Part shown: positions 47,000 to 58,964 of the stretch, piece after piece | Layout of the letters: every line of letters starts with the position of its first letter | Numbering within the stretch: position 1 is the first letter of the stretch | Notes under the pieces: generated by a model | The model's input: the letters and a program-made list of their open reading frames with translations, nothing else | The model's database searches: none | What the model was told of the DNA's origin: nothing | NCBI GenBank assembly: GCA_963970005.1 | Contig: CAXAMN010003002.1 | Location: forward strand, 1,645,901 to 1,709,900 | DNA length: 64,000 bases | DNA from: Durusdinium trenchii | Taxonomy: Eukaryota; Sar; Dinophyceae; Suessiales; Symbiodiniaceae | Direction of reading: 5' to 3' | Made by a program: the position numbers and the translations under genes

Positions 47000-47234
47000 G
47001 CTGCGTATGTCTTCGCCTTTTCAGAGGGAAAAAACGTGGCTGCAAAGATTTGGCCACCAACCACAGTCCGGGATTGTCCGGGCGTCCAAGAGTCGAAAAA
47101 CATCGAAAAACCATGGTCCAGGAGTCCAGGGTACATAGGTGGAGCCTCAAGAACATAGAAAACCTTACTGCAGTCAACTGCTAAGTGGCCATAAAAGTAT
47201 GCAATCTTCAAGTACAAAACACCCAGCGGACATT
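47000..47234 (-). CDS. Putative exon beginning ECPLGVLYL, unidentified
   Basis: The frame reads ECPLGVLYLKIAYFYGHLAV, DCSKVFYVLEAPPMYPGLLD and HGFSMFFDSWTPGQSRTVVG. The preceding codons (HSEEQAAK) may also be coding, in which case no intron is needed at 47234. Compare with 43810-44019. Confidence 0.45.
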
Positions 47235-47399
47235 CTTTCGCAGCTTGTTCCTCGGAGTGCTTGAAAACACACGACTGCTTTGCTGCTGTTAAAGTAGAAC
47301 CTTTCAAAAGCAAGCATTGGACCCATCTATCTCTGTTTCCCACTCCGCTTCCCTCACTCCCATTCTGGCCCATTCTGATCATGCTGCCGAGGGGGGGAG

Positions 47400-48559
47400 G
47401 GCTATATAGCTATACATCCGGTGCAGTTTACCACATCACTTCTCCAGGCGTCGGTGCGGGACTTGGATCGATCCTGCTCCTTCTCATGGATCAAATGCTC
47501 CAAGCCTTTCGGGAAGGAAAAGTCCGCGCCCATCAAGTGCGAGCTCCTGCAGTTTCTTCCCTCTACGCCGAGGGTTATTGCATGGGGGCCTTGGCAATGG
47601 GCCCTTGGGGGCCTTTTGGGCTTTGCCAGTATGCGTCATCGTAGATCAATACTCCCTGGAATTACAGCTGGACAGCGGATACATGTGGATACGACATCAA
47701 TCATATCAGGCCATATACGTACATGTATCTGGAAAGTTGGATGGATACCTGCCAAGGCGTAACATGTCATGAGATGTCATGAGCAAATGACCGCCAAGTC
47801 TCATGCGACCAGCGACGCTGCTCGCATAAACCTGATTCCAATCGGCCGCAGCACCCGGAATGGTGTGGGCCAGATCGCAGTCCTGAAACGGCGGAGCCAG
47901 GTCAATTCGTCCGATGTGGCGAGCCGGGGCATGGCCTGATGACCCCAAGCTGGAAGGAACCTGCTTGGAACTCTTACAGCAAGCCTGATGGCACCCAAAA
48001 ACACCAGTAGAACATCCTACAAAACATGTGAAAGAATGTCACAGGACAAGCTTCTGTTTGGGTCACTGAGTCACGACACCGGACGCAAGCCATTTTAGGG
48101 CAAGAAGGCCCTGAGAGGTGCGTGAGATGGTGTGAGTAATGTGAGTATAAGTGCCCACCTGAATACTCCAGGGCCCAGGGCCATTCACACCATGACAGTC
48201 GGTCTATGTCATAACCCTCCGCCGGTCTACTCGGCGGAGTCGGCCATGATGGTGTGATTTTTGCCATCGATGGGAATTGCACGACTCAACTCGGCTTCCC
48301 TTTCCGACGACAAATCCATTCAAAAAGGTGATCTGAATGGGCAGAAAACTCTAAGAGTTGCACCGCGATGATTTATGCTGATGCCATGTACAGCTGCAAT
48401 CAAGCACTTAATGACTTTGTCATCTGTCTTTGGCATATTTTAGCTGTTAAATCGACTTTGATGAAGATAAAATAAATACGTGAAGTTGCTTTGCAAGCAA
48501 TCCAAGGTACGAGTATCAAACCCAAACCTTCCAAAAAGATTGGCGCATCTCCCATTTTC
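47400..48559. other. No firm gene
   Basis: A minus frame near 48150-48270 (GYDIDRLSWCEWPWALEYSG followed by GTGGGC) may be a short exon. Nothing else is supported. Confidence 0.35.
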
Positions 48560-48579
48560 CCTCCCCCCCCCAGGGGGCG

Positions 48580-48770
48580 CATTCCAAGACTCATAGTCCA
48601 AAAACGGCGCCGGAGCTGGACGCCCTTCGAGCGTCGCCTCGCCCGCGCAGGACACGATCTTCCCCAGCAAGAGCCACCGGCTCATGTCGGCTCCGTCCCG
48701 GCCGCGGGGGCCGGTGCGGCCGGGGGCTCCGGGCATCTCATGGCGGATGCGAATCGGGCGCCCGCGAGGA
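48580..48770 (-). CDS. Putative GC-rich exon, unidentified
   Basis: The frame RPIRIRHEMPGAPGRTGPRG, RDGADMSRWLLLGKIVSCAG and EATLEGRPAPAPFLDYESW has a strong third-position G/C bias in a distinct GC island. Borders and function unknown. Confidence 0.4.
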
Positions 48771-48789
48771 GGAGGGTGTATAAACAAAG

Positions 48790-51419
48790 AGAGTGAGGAG
48801 GGATTGAAAAGTGATGGGATATGTCAGTGGAAGCCAGTCTGTATATGTAGTAAGTTGCTGGGGGATTGCCAGGTTGACGAAGTGTCCAATCAAGTTGAAC
48901 AGTTGAGATCCGGGCTGGCACAGCTTCAAGGGTGTTATACTATATATAACATACAGTAAATCAATCGGATCAAGACCCACTTGAGCCATCTTGAGCCTCA
49001 GTCCACATGAAACACCATGCTTGCTGGCGGGGTCTTTGGCAAAAAAGGCTGTGTCTCTGATAGCCAGAGTAAGTAAAGCAACAATCCAATTCATTCAATT
49101 CCGTGCTGTATCTGCTTATTTTTTTTTGGATATCAGCTCCCATAAACTTAAAAACTCTTGAAACAAAAATCGCACACCTCTCCAATTCTGGGCACTTCCC
49201 TGCCTTGCAACCCTTGAAAGTCTTCAGAACCCCCCATCATCGCATGTGTCATTGACCCAGGCCATGCAGGACCTCCGCCACAAGTCTTTCCCCTCACCTT
49301 GCCTGGTAGTCCGAGCCATTGGATCCCCAACGCCGTGGCGAGGCGGCCTCCGCCTCCGTTTTGGGGGCGACACGTCATTCCTCCGACAAAAACATCAGTC
49401 GGTTGGCTCCGCTCCGAAAACGCGCCAAACTCCAACTCGTTGGAACACGCCGCCTGGATCCTTTAGTATCTCCTAGTGACATGCAGCCAGTTCTCAACAT
49501 CAGGATGGCTTCAGAACCACTTCTGGAATCCAACCAACTCCAAGGACCCCCTTAAAAGCGGGCCGTGGGAACTCGCAGCCAGTGTCCGCGCCTTCTGACC
49601 GAAGGCCCACAAAGGCCTCCCACGTGCCTCTGTTTCAACCTGCTGCAGGGTGAGTGGCAACACAATGTAAACTGCAAAAACTCCCGTACCATGTGCACAT
49701 CATTTTACATCCTCAGAAATCACAATAAGAAAGGCTCTGACTGAGAGAAGAACTGTCCAAATGGCAACTAGTAACTCCACAATGGGTTTGCTGTCGACCG
49801 AACAGAACCCAAACGATTTTCACTACCAAAAGTCACAAAAGACTCTTGAATGCTGTGCCTGACAAAGGGTTCTCAAACACCCTATCCCTAGGCCAAAAGC
49901 AGCCCTTGCCCCTGCCATGCATCCATCTGCCAACCCAGTGACCATTGGCAAAGGTGCCGGTGCCGCAGAGGTGCGACGATTGTTCGCCCTGCACAAACGA
50001 CCAACAACCGCAGCTGGAACGGATTCACAACATGTCCACGGCTCCTTCGTAGATCATCAGATTGTCACTTGAATCACTGCTGTTCTAAATATATGACATT
50101 TATACGCCCACCAAATACCTCACGAAACTACAGCCTTGGCAACAAACATACTAGTAGCAGCTTAGCGTGTCCACCTGCATATCGCGAGACCAGCATGCGA
50201 TACATGGCGCAAGACGTGCCCAGCATAGTTGAGTTCACATGCTGGAGTAGAAACGAATTAATCGAAAATACCCTCTCCGAAACAATCGTGAAATTACAAA
50301 GAGTAGTCCACTCCGCCAACAATCGCCAACACACAACCTCTGGGTGTCTAAGGCCAAACAACCGTCGTCCCTCCCTGACTGCCATCTCAGATCATCTCTC
50401 CGCGCCGTGGTGTGGACACAAAGCCGATCCGGTTTTCTTGGCCTCAGCTGGGACATCCTCATCTGGAAAACATGTTTCTTGTGAATGCTTTATTTCTGCC
50501 ATGAAGCATGTGGATCTGCATGTCTGCAAGCTAGGAGAAACATCAGGAAAATATATACATGGCCAAAGGTAAGACAGCCTCCCAACAATGAAGCGGCAAA
50601 CCTGACCAAGCAAGGAGGATTGAACGAGTGCTCTGGGTTGGACCTTTGCAGGAGGCACCATGACCAACCAAACTGTGGCGAACCCGTGGTATAAATCAGA
50701 AAGCATCCAGCAATCTGCAAGCGCAAATGAACAGCTCCTCCTAGTAAACACATTTAAGAAAGAAATACTGCGCTGCAATGATTGGATGCATAGTGATGCA
50801 TACCGTGCCACAGGCTACCTGCAGTTCAACCGACTTCTGTGCAAAGCCTGATGATTCATGTGGAATCCATGTCTCCAAGTCGTTGCAACCAACATCCCTT
50901 CCTGCTTCAAAGTTTGAACCTTCAGTCCTGAACAGGGTGAGAAACCAATCCACAAGTCGAAGGAGGCTCCACCTGTGTGAGAAATGCCCTCATCCGATGT
51001 TTCTCACCACGCCGCTATAATAGTTTGTCGATGTCATGCCCAGCTTCTCCTTCGAGTGCGCCATCACAGCTGAGATGCTGCACCATTGCACGTTCCATCG
51101 AAGCCCGCCAACTACTCAACTAGTCAAACAAAAAAGGTCACCATCACCATCTATCACCACTCACAACGCGTAACGCCGTACCGCCCCACCCCAACACCCT
51201 AAAAAAAAACACATTTTGTGGAATTAATTGTGGAAGTGGATGGCATGGCTCCCTGTCCTAGAAACCGGCAATTTTCCACTTCCATGACTATTTCCGGACG
51301 TGTATATAACTTACGGTAAGGGGTTCAAGTCCAAGTCCACAGTTTCGTGAAGAATTGCGCACCAAAAATGCCAAGTATATGTGCCCGAAAATATGCCTCT
51401 CCCCATCTCTCCTCATGCA
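48790..51419. other. No firm gene
   Basis: A GC island at 49250-49430 is open on both strands (the minus frame RLATALGIQWLGLPGKVRG is the best). A 167-codon plus frame at 50069-50572 lacks coding bias and is not accepted. Confidence 0.35.
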
Positions 51420-51573
51420 CCGACCCTGCTCTACTCCTTCGACCTGCCGGGAACCGGTTCTCCTGCGCCGGCGGCGACATGGCGCCCGAGGAGCCTCGGG
51501 CCATGGGCGCCGGGCTGTGGGCGGTGGCCACCACCTGGAGCGCGGTCAGGGCGGTAACCCGGTGGCTGGGGTA
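51420..51573 (+). CDS. Putative plus-strand exon, unidentified
   Basis: The frame NRFSCAGGDMAPEEPRAMGA and then GLWAVATTWSAVRAVTRWLG has near-uniform G/C third positions and contains a possible membrane helix. The minus strand is open too, but with worse composition. It is flanked by minus-strand genes, so strand is the main doubt. Confidence 0.35.
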
Positions 51574-52260
51574 GCGAAATGGTGAAAACGGGTGAACACT
51601 TAATGGAAAGAAATCAACACACCAGAATGGGACAAATGGGAGAGGAAAGTCCAAGAACTGGGCAGGTGAAGGTTATGCAAGCAAATGAAGTCAGCAATTG
51701 AATCGCTGCCGTGCAATCAGCATCCATGGCATCCAAGCCAAGCATCTGCCACCATCCAAAAAATACTTTCTGGAATCTATGGAATAGTCTCGGGTCAAGG
51801 CATATCCACCGGCATAAGCTGTCCTCGAGCAGGCAAAGTGTACAAAACGGATCTTGAGATGAGCATGGAAGCCTATACGCAAGTGAGGTTTGGGAAGGAG
51901 GAACTTGCATAACACACTAAAGACTAAAGATCACTGAAGGCACCGTCGAAACAAGAATTAGAACATATATTAGAACACCACATGCCATCACAAAGAAATC
52001 ATTGTGGGTCGCAGTCTCAGACTGTGTCAAAGAGCTGATTGCAATGACCGAACGAACACCAAGAATGTGCAATTCCCGGCTTCCATTTCAAGTGACACAA
52101 AGATTCAAATCATCAAGTGGCAAATAAGCTAGTTGCATGACTGTACAGCATCGTGCTTAGTTGCTAAGGCTGCTATTAGATTGATGCAGTCTTCAAGACC
52201 CTTGAAGTTCTTGAAGCTGTGCGCAGCAACAAGGATTTCAAAACCCCAGTCTCAAAGATC

Positions 52261-53559
52261 TCAAAGCGACTGCACGGCCATCGACCATGTCCCTGGATGC
52301 TTTGAGAGTTCACCAGGAACAAGCTTTTCCAGCTCTGCCCGTTTCTTCTCAGCAAAGCTCTTCAGAAGTGCAATGACCTCCTCAAACTTGCTGAGGTATG
52401 CAGGTACTTCCCATTTCTTTTTCTCCTTTTCCTTCTCAAAGGCCTCGACGGCAGCATCCAACGGTGTCTTTCCGTCAGAGTCTTGGTGCCAAATGCTAGG
52501 AAGGACCCTCGGATCCTGCAGCAACACTTCCACCAAATCAACTCGCCCAGCCACACTCATCCGATGCAAAGCTGTTCGCTTCTGGGCGTCGGTGGCATTG
52601 ACGTCCAGGTCACTCCGGGCCAGGAGCGTGGAAAGGATCTCCACCTGTCTCGCAGCGATTTGCCTTCGTTTCACCGCTTCCTTCTCACCGATCTCGATGG
52701 TCAAGGAGTCCCACCCACCGACCCACATCAAGGCTGTCGAGCCGTTGTCGTCTTGCCGCAGGTTGGGGTCCACCCCATGGTCCAGAAGCCACTTGACAGT
52801 TTCTACGGAGGCGGAATCTGTGCGGCACACAGCATAGTGTAGCAATCCACATGCGTCATTGATATCCAACTTGGGGTGCTCCAACAAAGTCCTCAGCATG
52901 TCGCAGGTGCCAAAGCGAGCCGCAATTTTGATGGGTCGACCCGCATGAACGTCCAAATCTTTGTGCGCAAGGAGCACAGACACCAACTCCACATTCGCAC
53001 GGTTGTGAAGCACCATGTTGGACAAAATGCTGTAGTCATTGATGTCCTTGATATTCACGTCGATCTGCGGATGCTCCACCAGCAGTCTGGCAACTTCAGG
53101 GCTCTTGGTGCGGCACAGCGGAACGTCCGAGCACACGGTGAAGTGAACATGATTGGGGTCAGCACCTCGCTCCAGCAAGGAGCGGACCCTCGCAGCATCA
53201 TTGGCACCCGCAGCGCCAGAGAGTTCATCTCCCAGAACGACCTTGGGGTCCCTGCGTGCCTCGGCGATTTCCATGGCACGAATGCGAGGGCCCATGCCAG
53301 CACAGGAGCGTCGTTCATACTCTGTGGGAACCAACTTCTTGCGCCAGTCGGGGTCAGCGACAGCTGATCTGATTGCACTGCGCCCGCCGAACCTGCCAGT
53401 GAGCCCATCCTCTTCGCTATCTGGTGTGAGACTGCGGGCGGCAGCGGCAGGGAAAACAACGGGAGCGGCACGAGGGGCAGGGGCATCAGCAGCAGATGAT
53501 CTGGACATGGCTCCTGATCCCATGAATGAGGATCTATCGGTGACTGTGGCTGAGCCCAT
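52261..53559 (-). CDS. Intronless ankyrin-repeat protein
   Basis: 432 aa from ATG at 53559 to TGA. N-terminal 60 residues are Ser/Ala-rich and probably disordered. Residues about 112-380 form seven or so ankyrin repeats, seen as ARVRSLLERGADPNHVHF, VARLLVEHPQIDVNIKD, LVSVLLAHKDLDVHAG, MLRTLLEHPKLDINDA, TVKWLLDHGVDPNLRQ, ILSTLLARSDLDVNATD and LVEVLLQDPRVLPS. The repeats follow the D-x-N/D-V loop style seen in many dinoflagellate ankyrin proteins. The last 60 residues are a Lys/Glu-rich helix. It is probably a soluble protein-binding scaffold; the partner is unknown. No intron is needed, which suggests retroposition or recent expansion. Confidence 0.85.
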   Translation of the reverse strand: MGSATVTDRSSFMGSGAMSRSSAADAPAPRAAPVVFPAAAARSLTPDSEEDGLTGRFGGRSAIRSAVADPDWRKKLVPTEYERRSCAGMGPRIRAMEIAEARRDPKVVLGDELSGAAGANDAARVRSLLERGADPNHVHFTVCSDVPLCRTKSPEVARLLVEHPQIDVNIKDINDYSILSNMVLHNRANVELVSVLLAHKDLDVHAGRPIKIAARFGTCDMLRTLLEHPKLDINDACGLLHYAVCRTDSASVETVKWLLDHGVDPNLRQDDNGSTALMWVGGWDSLTIEIGEKEAVKRRQIAARQVEILSTLLARSDLDVNATDAQKRTALHRMSVAGRVDLVEVLLQDPRVLPSIWHQDSDGKTPLDAAVEAFEKEKEKKKWEVPAYLSKFEEVIALLKSFAEKKRAELEKLVPGELSKHPGTWSMAVQSL

Positions 53560-53721
53560 ATTTCAATGGACCAATGGAAAAGCCAAAGCAATCTATACTT
53601 ATATATATATATATAGAGTTATATAGATATGTTCACCAAGATGGATGCAGCCTTGCCCGAACTGAATGATGAAGTCACATGTCCCATTGTTCATGACATC
53701 TGATAAGCACATCCTGGATCT

Positions 53722-54006
53722 TCATGGAAATAGTATGGAACATACATTGTACAGCCACCCGGACTGAGCACTCGCTCCGAAAGAACCGCCCCTTCCGAAG
53801 TTCCCTCTCTGCCACTTTCCCGTCCTCTGCGCGCTCCGGTGTGGCTGGAAGACGCGGCTGCGTCGGTCCGCCTCGGTGGGGTGGAGGGCGGCGACGGGCC
53901 TCGGTGGGGTGATGAACCACACATACCCGGTCTCCGGGATGGTCTTGCACCTCCATTCGTTGACGATCAATGCAGCTTCGGAGGCAAGGGATGGCAAGGG
54001 TGACAT
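53722..54006 (-). CDS. Putative exon, unidentified
   Basis: The frame MSPLPSLASEAALIVNEWRC, KTIPETGYVWFITPPRPVAA and then RGNFGRGGSFGASAQSGWLY has high G/C at third positions, and ATG at 54006 may be a start. A second minus frame (53675-54025) is open over the same DNA but has poorer codon bias. No family is recognised. Confidence 0.38.
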   Translation of the reverse strand: MSPLPSLASEAALIVNEWRCKTIPETGYVWFITPPRPVAALHPTEADRRSRVFQPHRSAQRTGKWQRGNFGRGGSFGASAQSGWLYNVCSILFP

Positions 54007-54025
54007 AGGGTGACCTTGGCCTCAC

Positions 54026-56188
54026 TTCTTCGTTGGGCCCATCTGGTAGACGCTACGATTAGCCTCCATGGGGCACCCCGCTTGCGAGACGTCGGCAAAG
54101 CTTTGACCTTGGCACAGGACTCACGAAGGATGACGCATGTTCCGATTTAGGGCGGGACTTCCTGTACTAACAGGGTGTCATGTTGTTCCCTGCGGACGTC
54201 GATGGGGAAGAAAACATGTGTGACGGCGATGATGCCAACTTCGACTGACTACGCATGAATCGGATCGCGAACGACAACACGGATCGGTCACTGTTCTTGG
54301 AGCGAATGTAGGGGCACTCCCTCAGTTTAGCTGCTGATCAGCCAAGCTTCGTGGTGATCGTCCTGAAGGACTTCGGACTCTCCTCGGCGTCTCAGAAAGT
54401 GCCAACTCATACCACCACTTGCAGCATCCACCCGAAGGCTAAACTATTGCATCGCCTAGCGCACACCCCTCTAGCGGTACTAATGAGTCCTTTAAACTTT
54501 AGCTGCTTGTCCAGTCACTGTGACATATTGTGTCAGACATGTACAGTAAAATGTCAAAGCAGTTTCCATTGCAAGCTAAGTCTCATCAAAGGTGTGTGTG
54601 GCGTAGCCATCTGCTTGGTGATGATACCTGACCAAGCGGAAGTCTGACGCCCAGGGATGCGAAACTGCTTTAGATAACAAAAGGATTCAACATGCATTGG
54701 TCCCACTCTCTCACCATCTGCAGTGAGGCCTTCGAGCGGAAAATCCGCTTGATGATGTTAGAAGTGACCAATGATTAGGAACATGTTGCTTGGTCAAACT
54801 TTGCCCATCCAAGCAAACAGGATTCTCCCTGTTGATTGGTCAAAACCTCCCACCAATGCGCACGATGTTACAATGTTGCTCACTGCGTCAAGTGACCCCA
54901 ACCTCCATTGGATAGCCCATATCATGAACGGATGCGTGTGATTTATGAATGACAAGAATCTCCAGGACTCCACCACCTCACCTCACCACCAACCCCCTTC
55001 CGCAGTTCTCAACACGCACCCTGGATTGGAGCCGTTGACCAGGTGGGCAAGGCATGGGCCATCGGCCTGCAGTGCTCAAATGCATCGTCCACGAGAGAAC
55101 ACTTAGGAAATTCTCTCTCATCTCCCATGGTGACCTGCTACCAGGACCTGCCCTGTTCCAAATGAGCCAGTTGACCTTTGTGGCGACGTGATGATTAGCA
55201 CGTTCTGAGTTGCACAACTGCCTAGCAGTATGTATCAATGTATGACATCCCTCTTTTTCCCAAGGAGATTGGAAGGGTGAAACCCAACCCCCTCCGTCGC
55301 AGAGCTCAAGAATTCCAACACCGCAGACAAGGGTGGCGTCTGCCTGGTGTGCAACAATGAATTAGACACTTTCAGACTTGGAAAGGACGTATTCCACCAA
55401 AATTCACATCGGGAATATGGAATAATATGGAAACATGCAAAATACATTGTGCCTGTGAGGCTCATGATGGGGAACGTGTCGGTCATCCCGTTCGAAGAAC
55501 CTCCGTCATCCAGAATCGCCTCATGGGCGATACTGTGGCCAGAACTGCTGTTGGCACATGCCCAGTGCTTGCCGAGAGGGAGCCTGCACAGCGTGATGAA
55601 GGGAGTCTCAAAGTAATTGAGTAATCAAAATTTGTCAAAATGGGGTGCACCAGTTGACCCATGACGTGCCCTGCAAACGAAGACTGCACATGGCCTCCTT
55701 GGAGTAGTTGGAGGTCACATGGACATGGCGGCTCATCATTCAAACCCTCCCTCTTTCACCTCTTTCCCACAAAAAGGATGTCCAAAATGCATCAAAATGC
55801 ACAAAAAGCGAGTCTGGGCAACAACTACCAGCCACGCTTGAGCGCTGCTTGAACGGCCTCCCTTGAACTCGCGGTCGCCCACGGGCAGCATGGTCTTGGC
55901 TCGTCGCTCTTCCTGCGTCGAGAATGACACTGAAGTGGCACTGAGGTGGGAAGAACAGCTAGCATGAGAAGCTGCAACGATGAATCATGTGATGTATGAC
56001 CTATTTGCTTGGCTACGGCTATTTGTTTGGTCCTTTGAGGCCTTGATGATCAGCTTTCCAGATCTGACTTTGCTCTGACCCTTTTTTCATCAGGGGAACT
56101 TCACGGTGGAACACTGCCTGTCTCGCAGGCCAAAATCCTTCCTACGCTCATGGCAGGAGAAAGGCTTAAACACTTCGCTCGTGCAAGT
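54026..56188. other. No firm gene
   Basis: Open frames on both strands at 55240-55750 conflict, and none is favoured. I see nothing else. Confidence 0.38.
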
Positions 56189-57043
56189 TCACGCAAACAC
56201 ACGCACCACCCCAGCGTCGTTCACCTTCGTCTGGGGAGCCTCTGCTTTTTGGTTGCAACCACCCTGCTTGCTGCAGCTACCGCAGTCGCCTTTCTTCTCA
56301 TCGCAACCGCCGCCTCCTTCACTCTTCTTGCCACCGCAACCTCCCCCGCTCTTACTGCCGCAGCCACCTCCGCCACAGACGCCTCCGCTCTTGCTGCCGC
56401 AACCACCTCCTCCACTCTTACTGCCGCAGCCCCCTCCACCACAGCCCCCTCCACTCTTGCTTCCGCAGCCACCTCCACCACAGCCACCTCCACTGCTGCA
56501 GCCTCCTCCGCCTCCACAGCATCCACTGGAAGTGAGAATCTTGTTCAAAGATTGTGCTGCAAAAACGAGTTCTGGGATGTCTCGGCCACTCTTTGCCGCT
56601 GCCTCCAGGTTCTGCTCATCATCTGCCAGCAAGAGGAGCTGAAGAGCCTCTGAGGTGCTGTCCAGAAGCGATGCTTTTGAGGCGAGCCAACGCTTCTCCT
56701 GCAGCTTGGCTGCATACTGCGGAAGCAACTCGTCCAATGCGCTGATCGCAGCATCCAACTCGACATTCTGCTTGGAGCCTCTCTCCGCGCGTAGGCATTG
56801 CACTACGCCCAAGGCATGCTCACATTGCTGCAACTCACCTTCCACGCAGAAGTCGATCTCAAGTATTTGAGGCTCCTCAACATACCCTTCTTCTTTCTCT
56901 GGATCTTCATGCTGGGGCTCTTGTGGCTCTTCTTCGACATGAAGATGAGCCTTCGCGGCCCGTGTGTAGCGCCAAAAGAAGAAGGCGCCAACTGCTCCGG
57001 CAGAGGCGCTGGCCACCAACACGGGAGTCCAAGATCGAGCCAT
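56189..57043 (-). CDS. Membrane-anchored protein with Cys/Gly-rich metallothionein-like tail
   Basis: Start chosen at ATG 57043 (MARSWTPVLVASASAGAVGA), which directly begins a signal-anchor helix running into FFFWRYTRAAKAH. A longer open frame upstream to 57211 has no coding character. Length 284 aa. After an acidic stretch (about 35-60) a mostly helical domain spans about 60-160 (ELDAAISALDELLPQYAAKL, EALQLLLLADDEQNLEAAAK). The last about 110 residues are built from CGGGGCGSKSGG units, about 22 Cys in total, with Lys, ending in a Gln/Lys-rich tail. The repeat resembles metal-chelating or keratin-associated sequences. It may bind metal near a membrane. No named family is claimed. Confidence 0.78.
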   Translation of the reverse strand: MARSWTPVLVASASAGAVGAFFFWRYTRAAKAHLHVEEEPQEPQHEDPEKEEGYVEEPQILEIDFCVEGELQQCEHALGVVQCLRAERGSKQNVELDAAISALDELLPQYAAKLQEKRWLASKASLLDSTSEALQLLLLADDEQNLEAAAKSGRDIPELVFAAQSLNKILTSSGCCGGGGGCSSGGGCGGGGCGSKSGGGCGGGGCGSKSGGGGCGSKSGGVCGGGGCGSKSGGGCGGKKSEGGGGCDEKKGDCGSCSKQGGCNQKAEAPQTKVNDAGVVRVFA

Positions 57044-57387
57044 GGAAGCGGTGAACACCGCGCGTGCTGTGTCACGTTTGAGGCCCAAAACAGTCACCCC
57101 CACAGCACTGATGGTCGCAACAGGGATTACGGGTGGTAAAGTGCAAATGTCTTGTGAGAGTGTAGGCCTAATCGTGTCAACTGTCTTGAGCTTGATAAAG
57201 GGAACTATCAAGGCGGCGAGCTCACAACTCCGGACTCTGGCTGGCTATCCACCAAATCGATCCAAATCGTATGTAGCAAAATAGAAGGGAGGTATACAAA
57301 CCATATACATATATATAGATCCTAATTTATTTAATAGCAGTGAAGTTGAAGAATGCTGCCAATGCCCAATTCATGGTAAACAAGATT

Positions 57388-57741
57388 TCAGAGATCTCCA
57401 AGTAAAGCATTGCCGCTAGGCCGGCCGAATGGGCCACAGTCCTCCAACTTGGCCCTCAGCTCCTCGGACAAATGCTCCTGGCAAGGCAGAATATGCTTTG
57501 CAGAAAAGTACTTGACTATCGTACCGCTCATCTGTCCTTGACATGTTGGATCTGTTTTGGGCGTCTGACTCTCCAAAACCAGCTCTAAACCGTTGCCTCG
57601 GCCGTTGGCTCGGCCCCACCCCCCGTCCGGACCCCCTGCCATCTCCCAACTCGTGTGTTCCACTCGTGCGACCTTGGGCGCCATCACGGGTGGCACGTTG
57701 CCATCCGAGAGCCAGGCCTTGGTGAGAAACTCCGCTGCCAC
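57388..57741 (-). CDS. Putative terminal exon, possible cold-shock-like strand
   Basis: Entire frame has coding bias: EFLTKAWLSDGNVPPVMAPK, VARVEHTSWEMAGGPDGGWG, then GQMSGTIVKYFSAKHILPCQ and EHLSEELRAKLEDCGPFGRP, ending GNALLGDL with a stop. SGTIVKYFSAK recalls the first strand of cold-shock domains, but the RNA-binding F-G-F motif is absent, so the call is weak. The first residue is GTG-encoded, so an upstream exon is expected. Confidence 0.5.
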   Translation of the reverse strand: MAAEFLTKAWLSDGNVPPVMAPKVARVEHTSWEMAGGPDGGWGRANGRGNGLELVLESQTPKTDPTCQGQMSGTIVKYFSAKHILPCQEHLSEELRAKLEDCGPFGRPSGNALLGDL

Positions 57742-57759
57742 CGGGGGGGTGGCTGGACC

Positions 57760-58964
57760 ATGGGGACCGCCGAGTTGATCAACCAGGTTCTACACGGGAA
57801 ATCATGGCGGCTAAGAGGTTCCCCTCCATGGGCGGTAAATGCATGCAATACGCTTCTGTTCGATGGATTCTCGGGAGATTTCGATATCTTTCGATGGACA
57901 ACGTGGTTTGGCAAACAAAGCAAGAGTCTCAGAAATTCACTCGACGTGCCCCAGCTCTCTACAAAACTCTGGGTGCTGCTCTGATACCGGCAAGCTTTTC
58001 TAAAAAGCCGATGCCTCCCCAAACGATCCTTCCCTATCTCCTGGTCTTCCTGGCGCTGGTATTGCCCAAGGACCCCTCTACATCGACCCGATGCAACTCA
58101 CTCCACAGGTCGTTCGTAGCCATTGCTGCTGAGATGCATGCTTGCCTGGGCAGTGGGGGCAACAGAAGCTCAGCACAGGCATACATTTGGGGATATGGCA
58201 CAATGTGTAGCAACTGGAACTCCACCTCTCCTCCATTTGAGAGATGGATACGATACGTTCAAGTTTCTCAAGGTTGGCGGGGGGGGCTCTCACTCGCTTA
58301 CTTGCTCACTCGCACCCGCTAACCAAAGGAGCTTGCTGTGTTTCCCAGGCACTGGGACGGGGGTAGATCGGCGCAGTCTGGCAGCATGTTCCTGGTAGAG
58401 ACTGTAGAGACTTCTTGGACAGGGAGTGCCGACTCCCACAAAACATGGACAAGGACGGATAGTCTCCAAGTTGAAGCAAACTGTATCATGATACAGTACA
58501 TCGTCTGAGCTCACAGAACTCACAAGGCACGCGCAACCTGTGCCAAGGCCATACTTATAAATTTCAGGCCGGCAGTGGCACACAATCGAGTTGCACTAAG
58601 GATTAGATCTGCAATAGGCACAACACAGCAAATGATGTGTGCTCACAAGCAGGTGCACGAAGTTGCTGCGTCTAAACCGTGCAATGCTTGGCCACAAGTC
58701 ACGCAGCCAAAGATCTGCACAAGTTTGGGGAAACAGACCCAGCAATCTCAATTCCAAGCTATACAAAGCTACTCATCTTGAGAATAGGTGCAGATTGAGC
58801 AACCCCACCCCATGTACACCACGATCAAAAACAACCAACAAATTGGTAGATTCGGGAGGAAATCATGACAGGCATTCCAAACGCAAAGACGTGTATTTGT
58901 GTTCGGCGCATTGGATTCTTTGGGGTTCAGCTGAGGGATCTTGATCTATGGGAGTGTGGATTGC
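57760..58964. other. No firm gene
   Basis: A 172-codon plus-strand frame (57804-58322) has no coding bias and is probably chance. Otherwise intergenic or the 3' flank of the gene to the right. Confidence 0.4.

Noticed and set aside
50069-50572. 167-codon plus-strand open frame
   Set aside because: Composition is like the surrounding non-coding DNA and no domain is recognisable.
51322-51350. GGGGTTCAAGTCCAAGTCC, similar to a tRNA B box
   Set aside because: No matching A box or cloverleaf arms could be built around it.
53675-54025. Alternative minus frame over the 53722-54006 exon
   Set aside because: Open but with poorer third-position G/C content than the chosen frame; not fully excluded.
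57804-58322. 172-codon plus-strand open frame
   Set aside because: No third-position bias, no motif, and both minus frames over it are also open; most likely chance.
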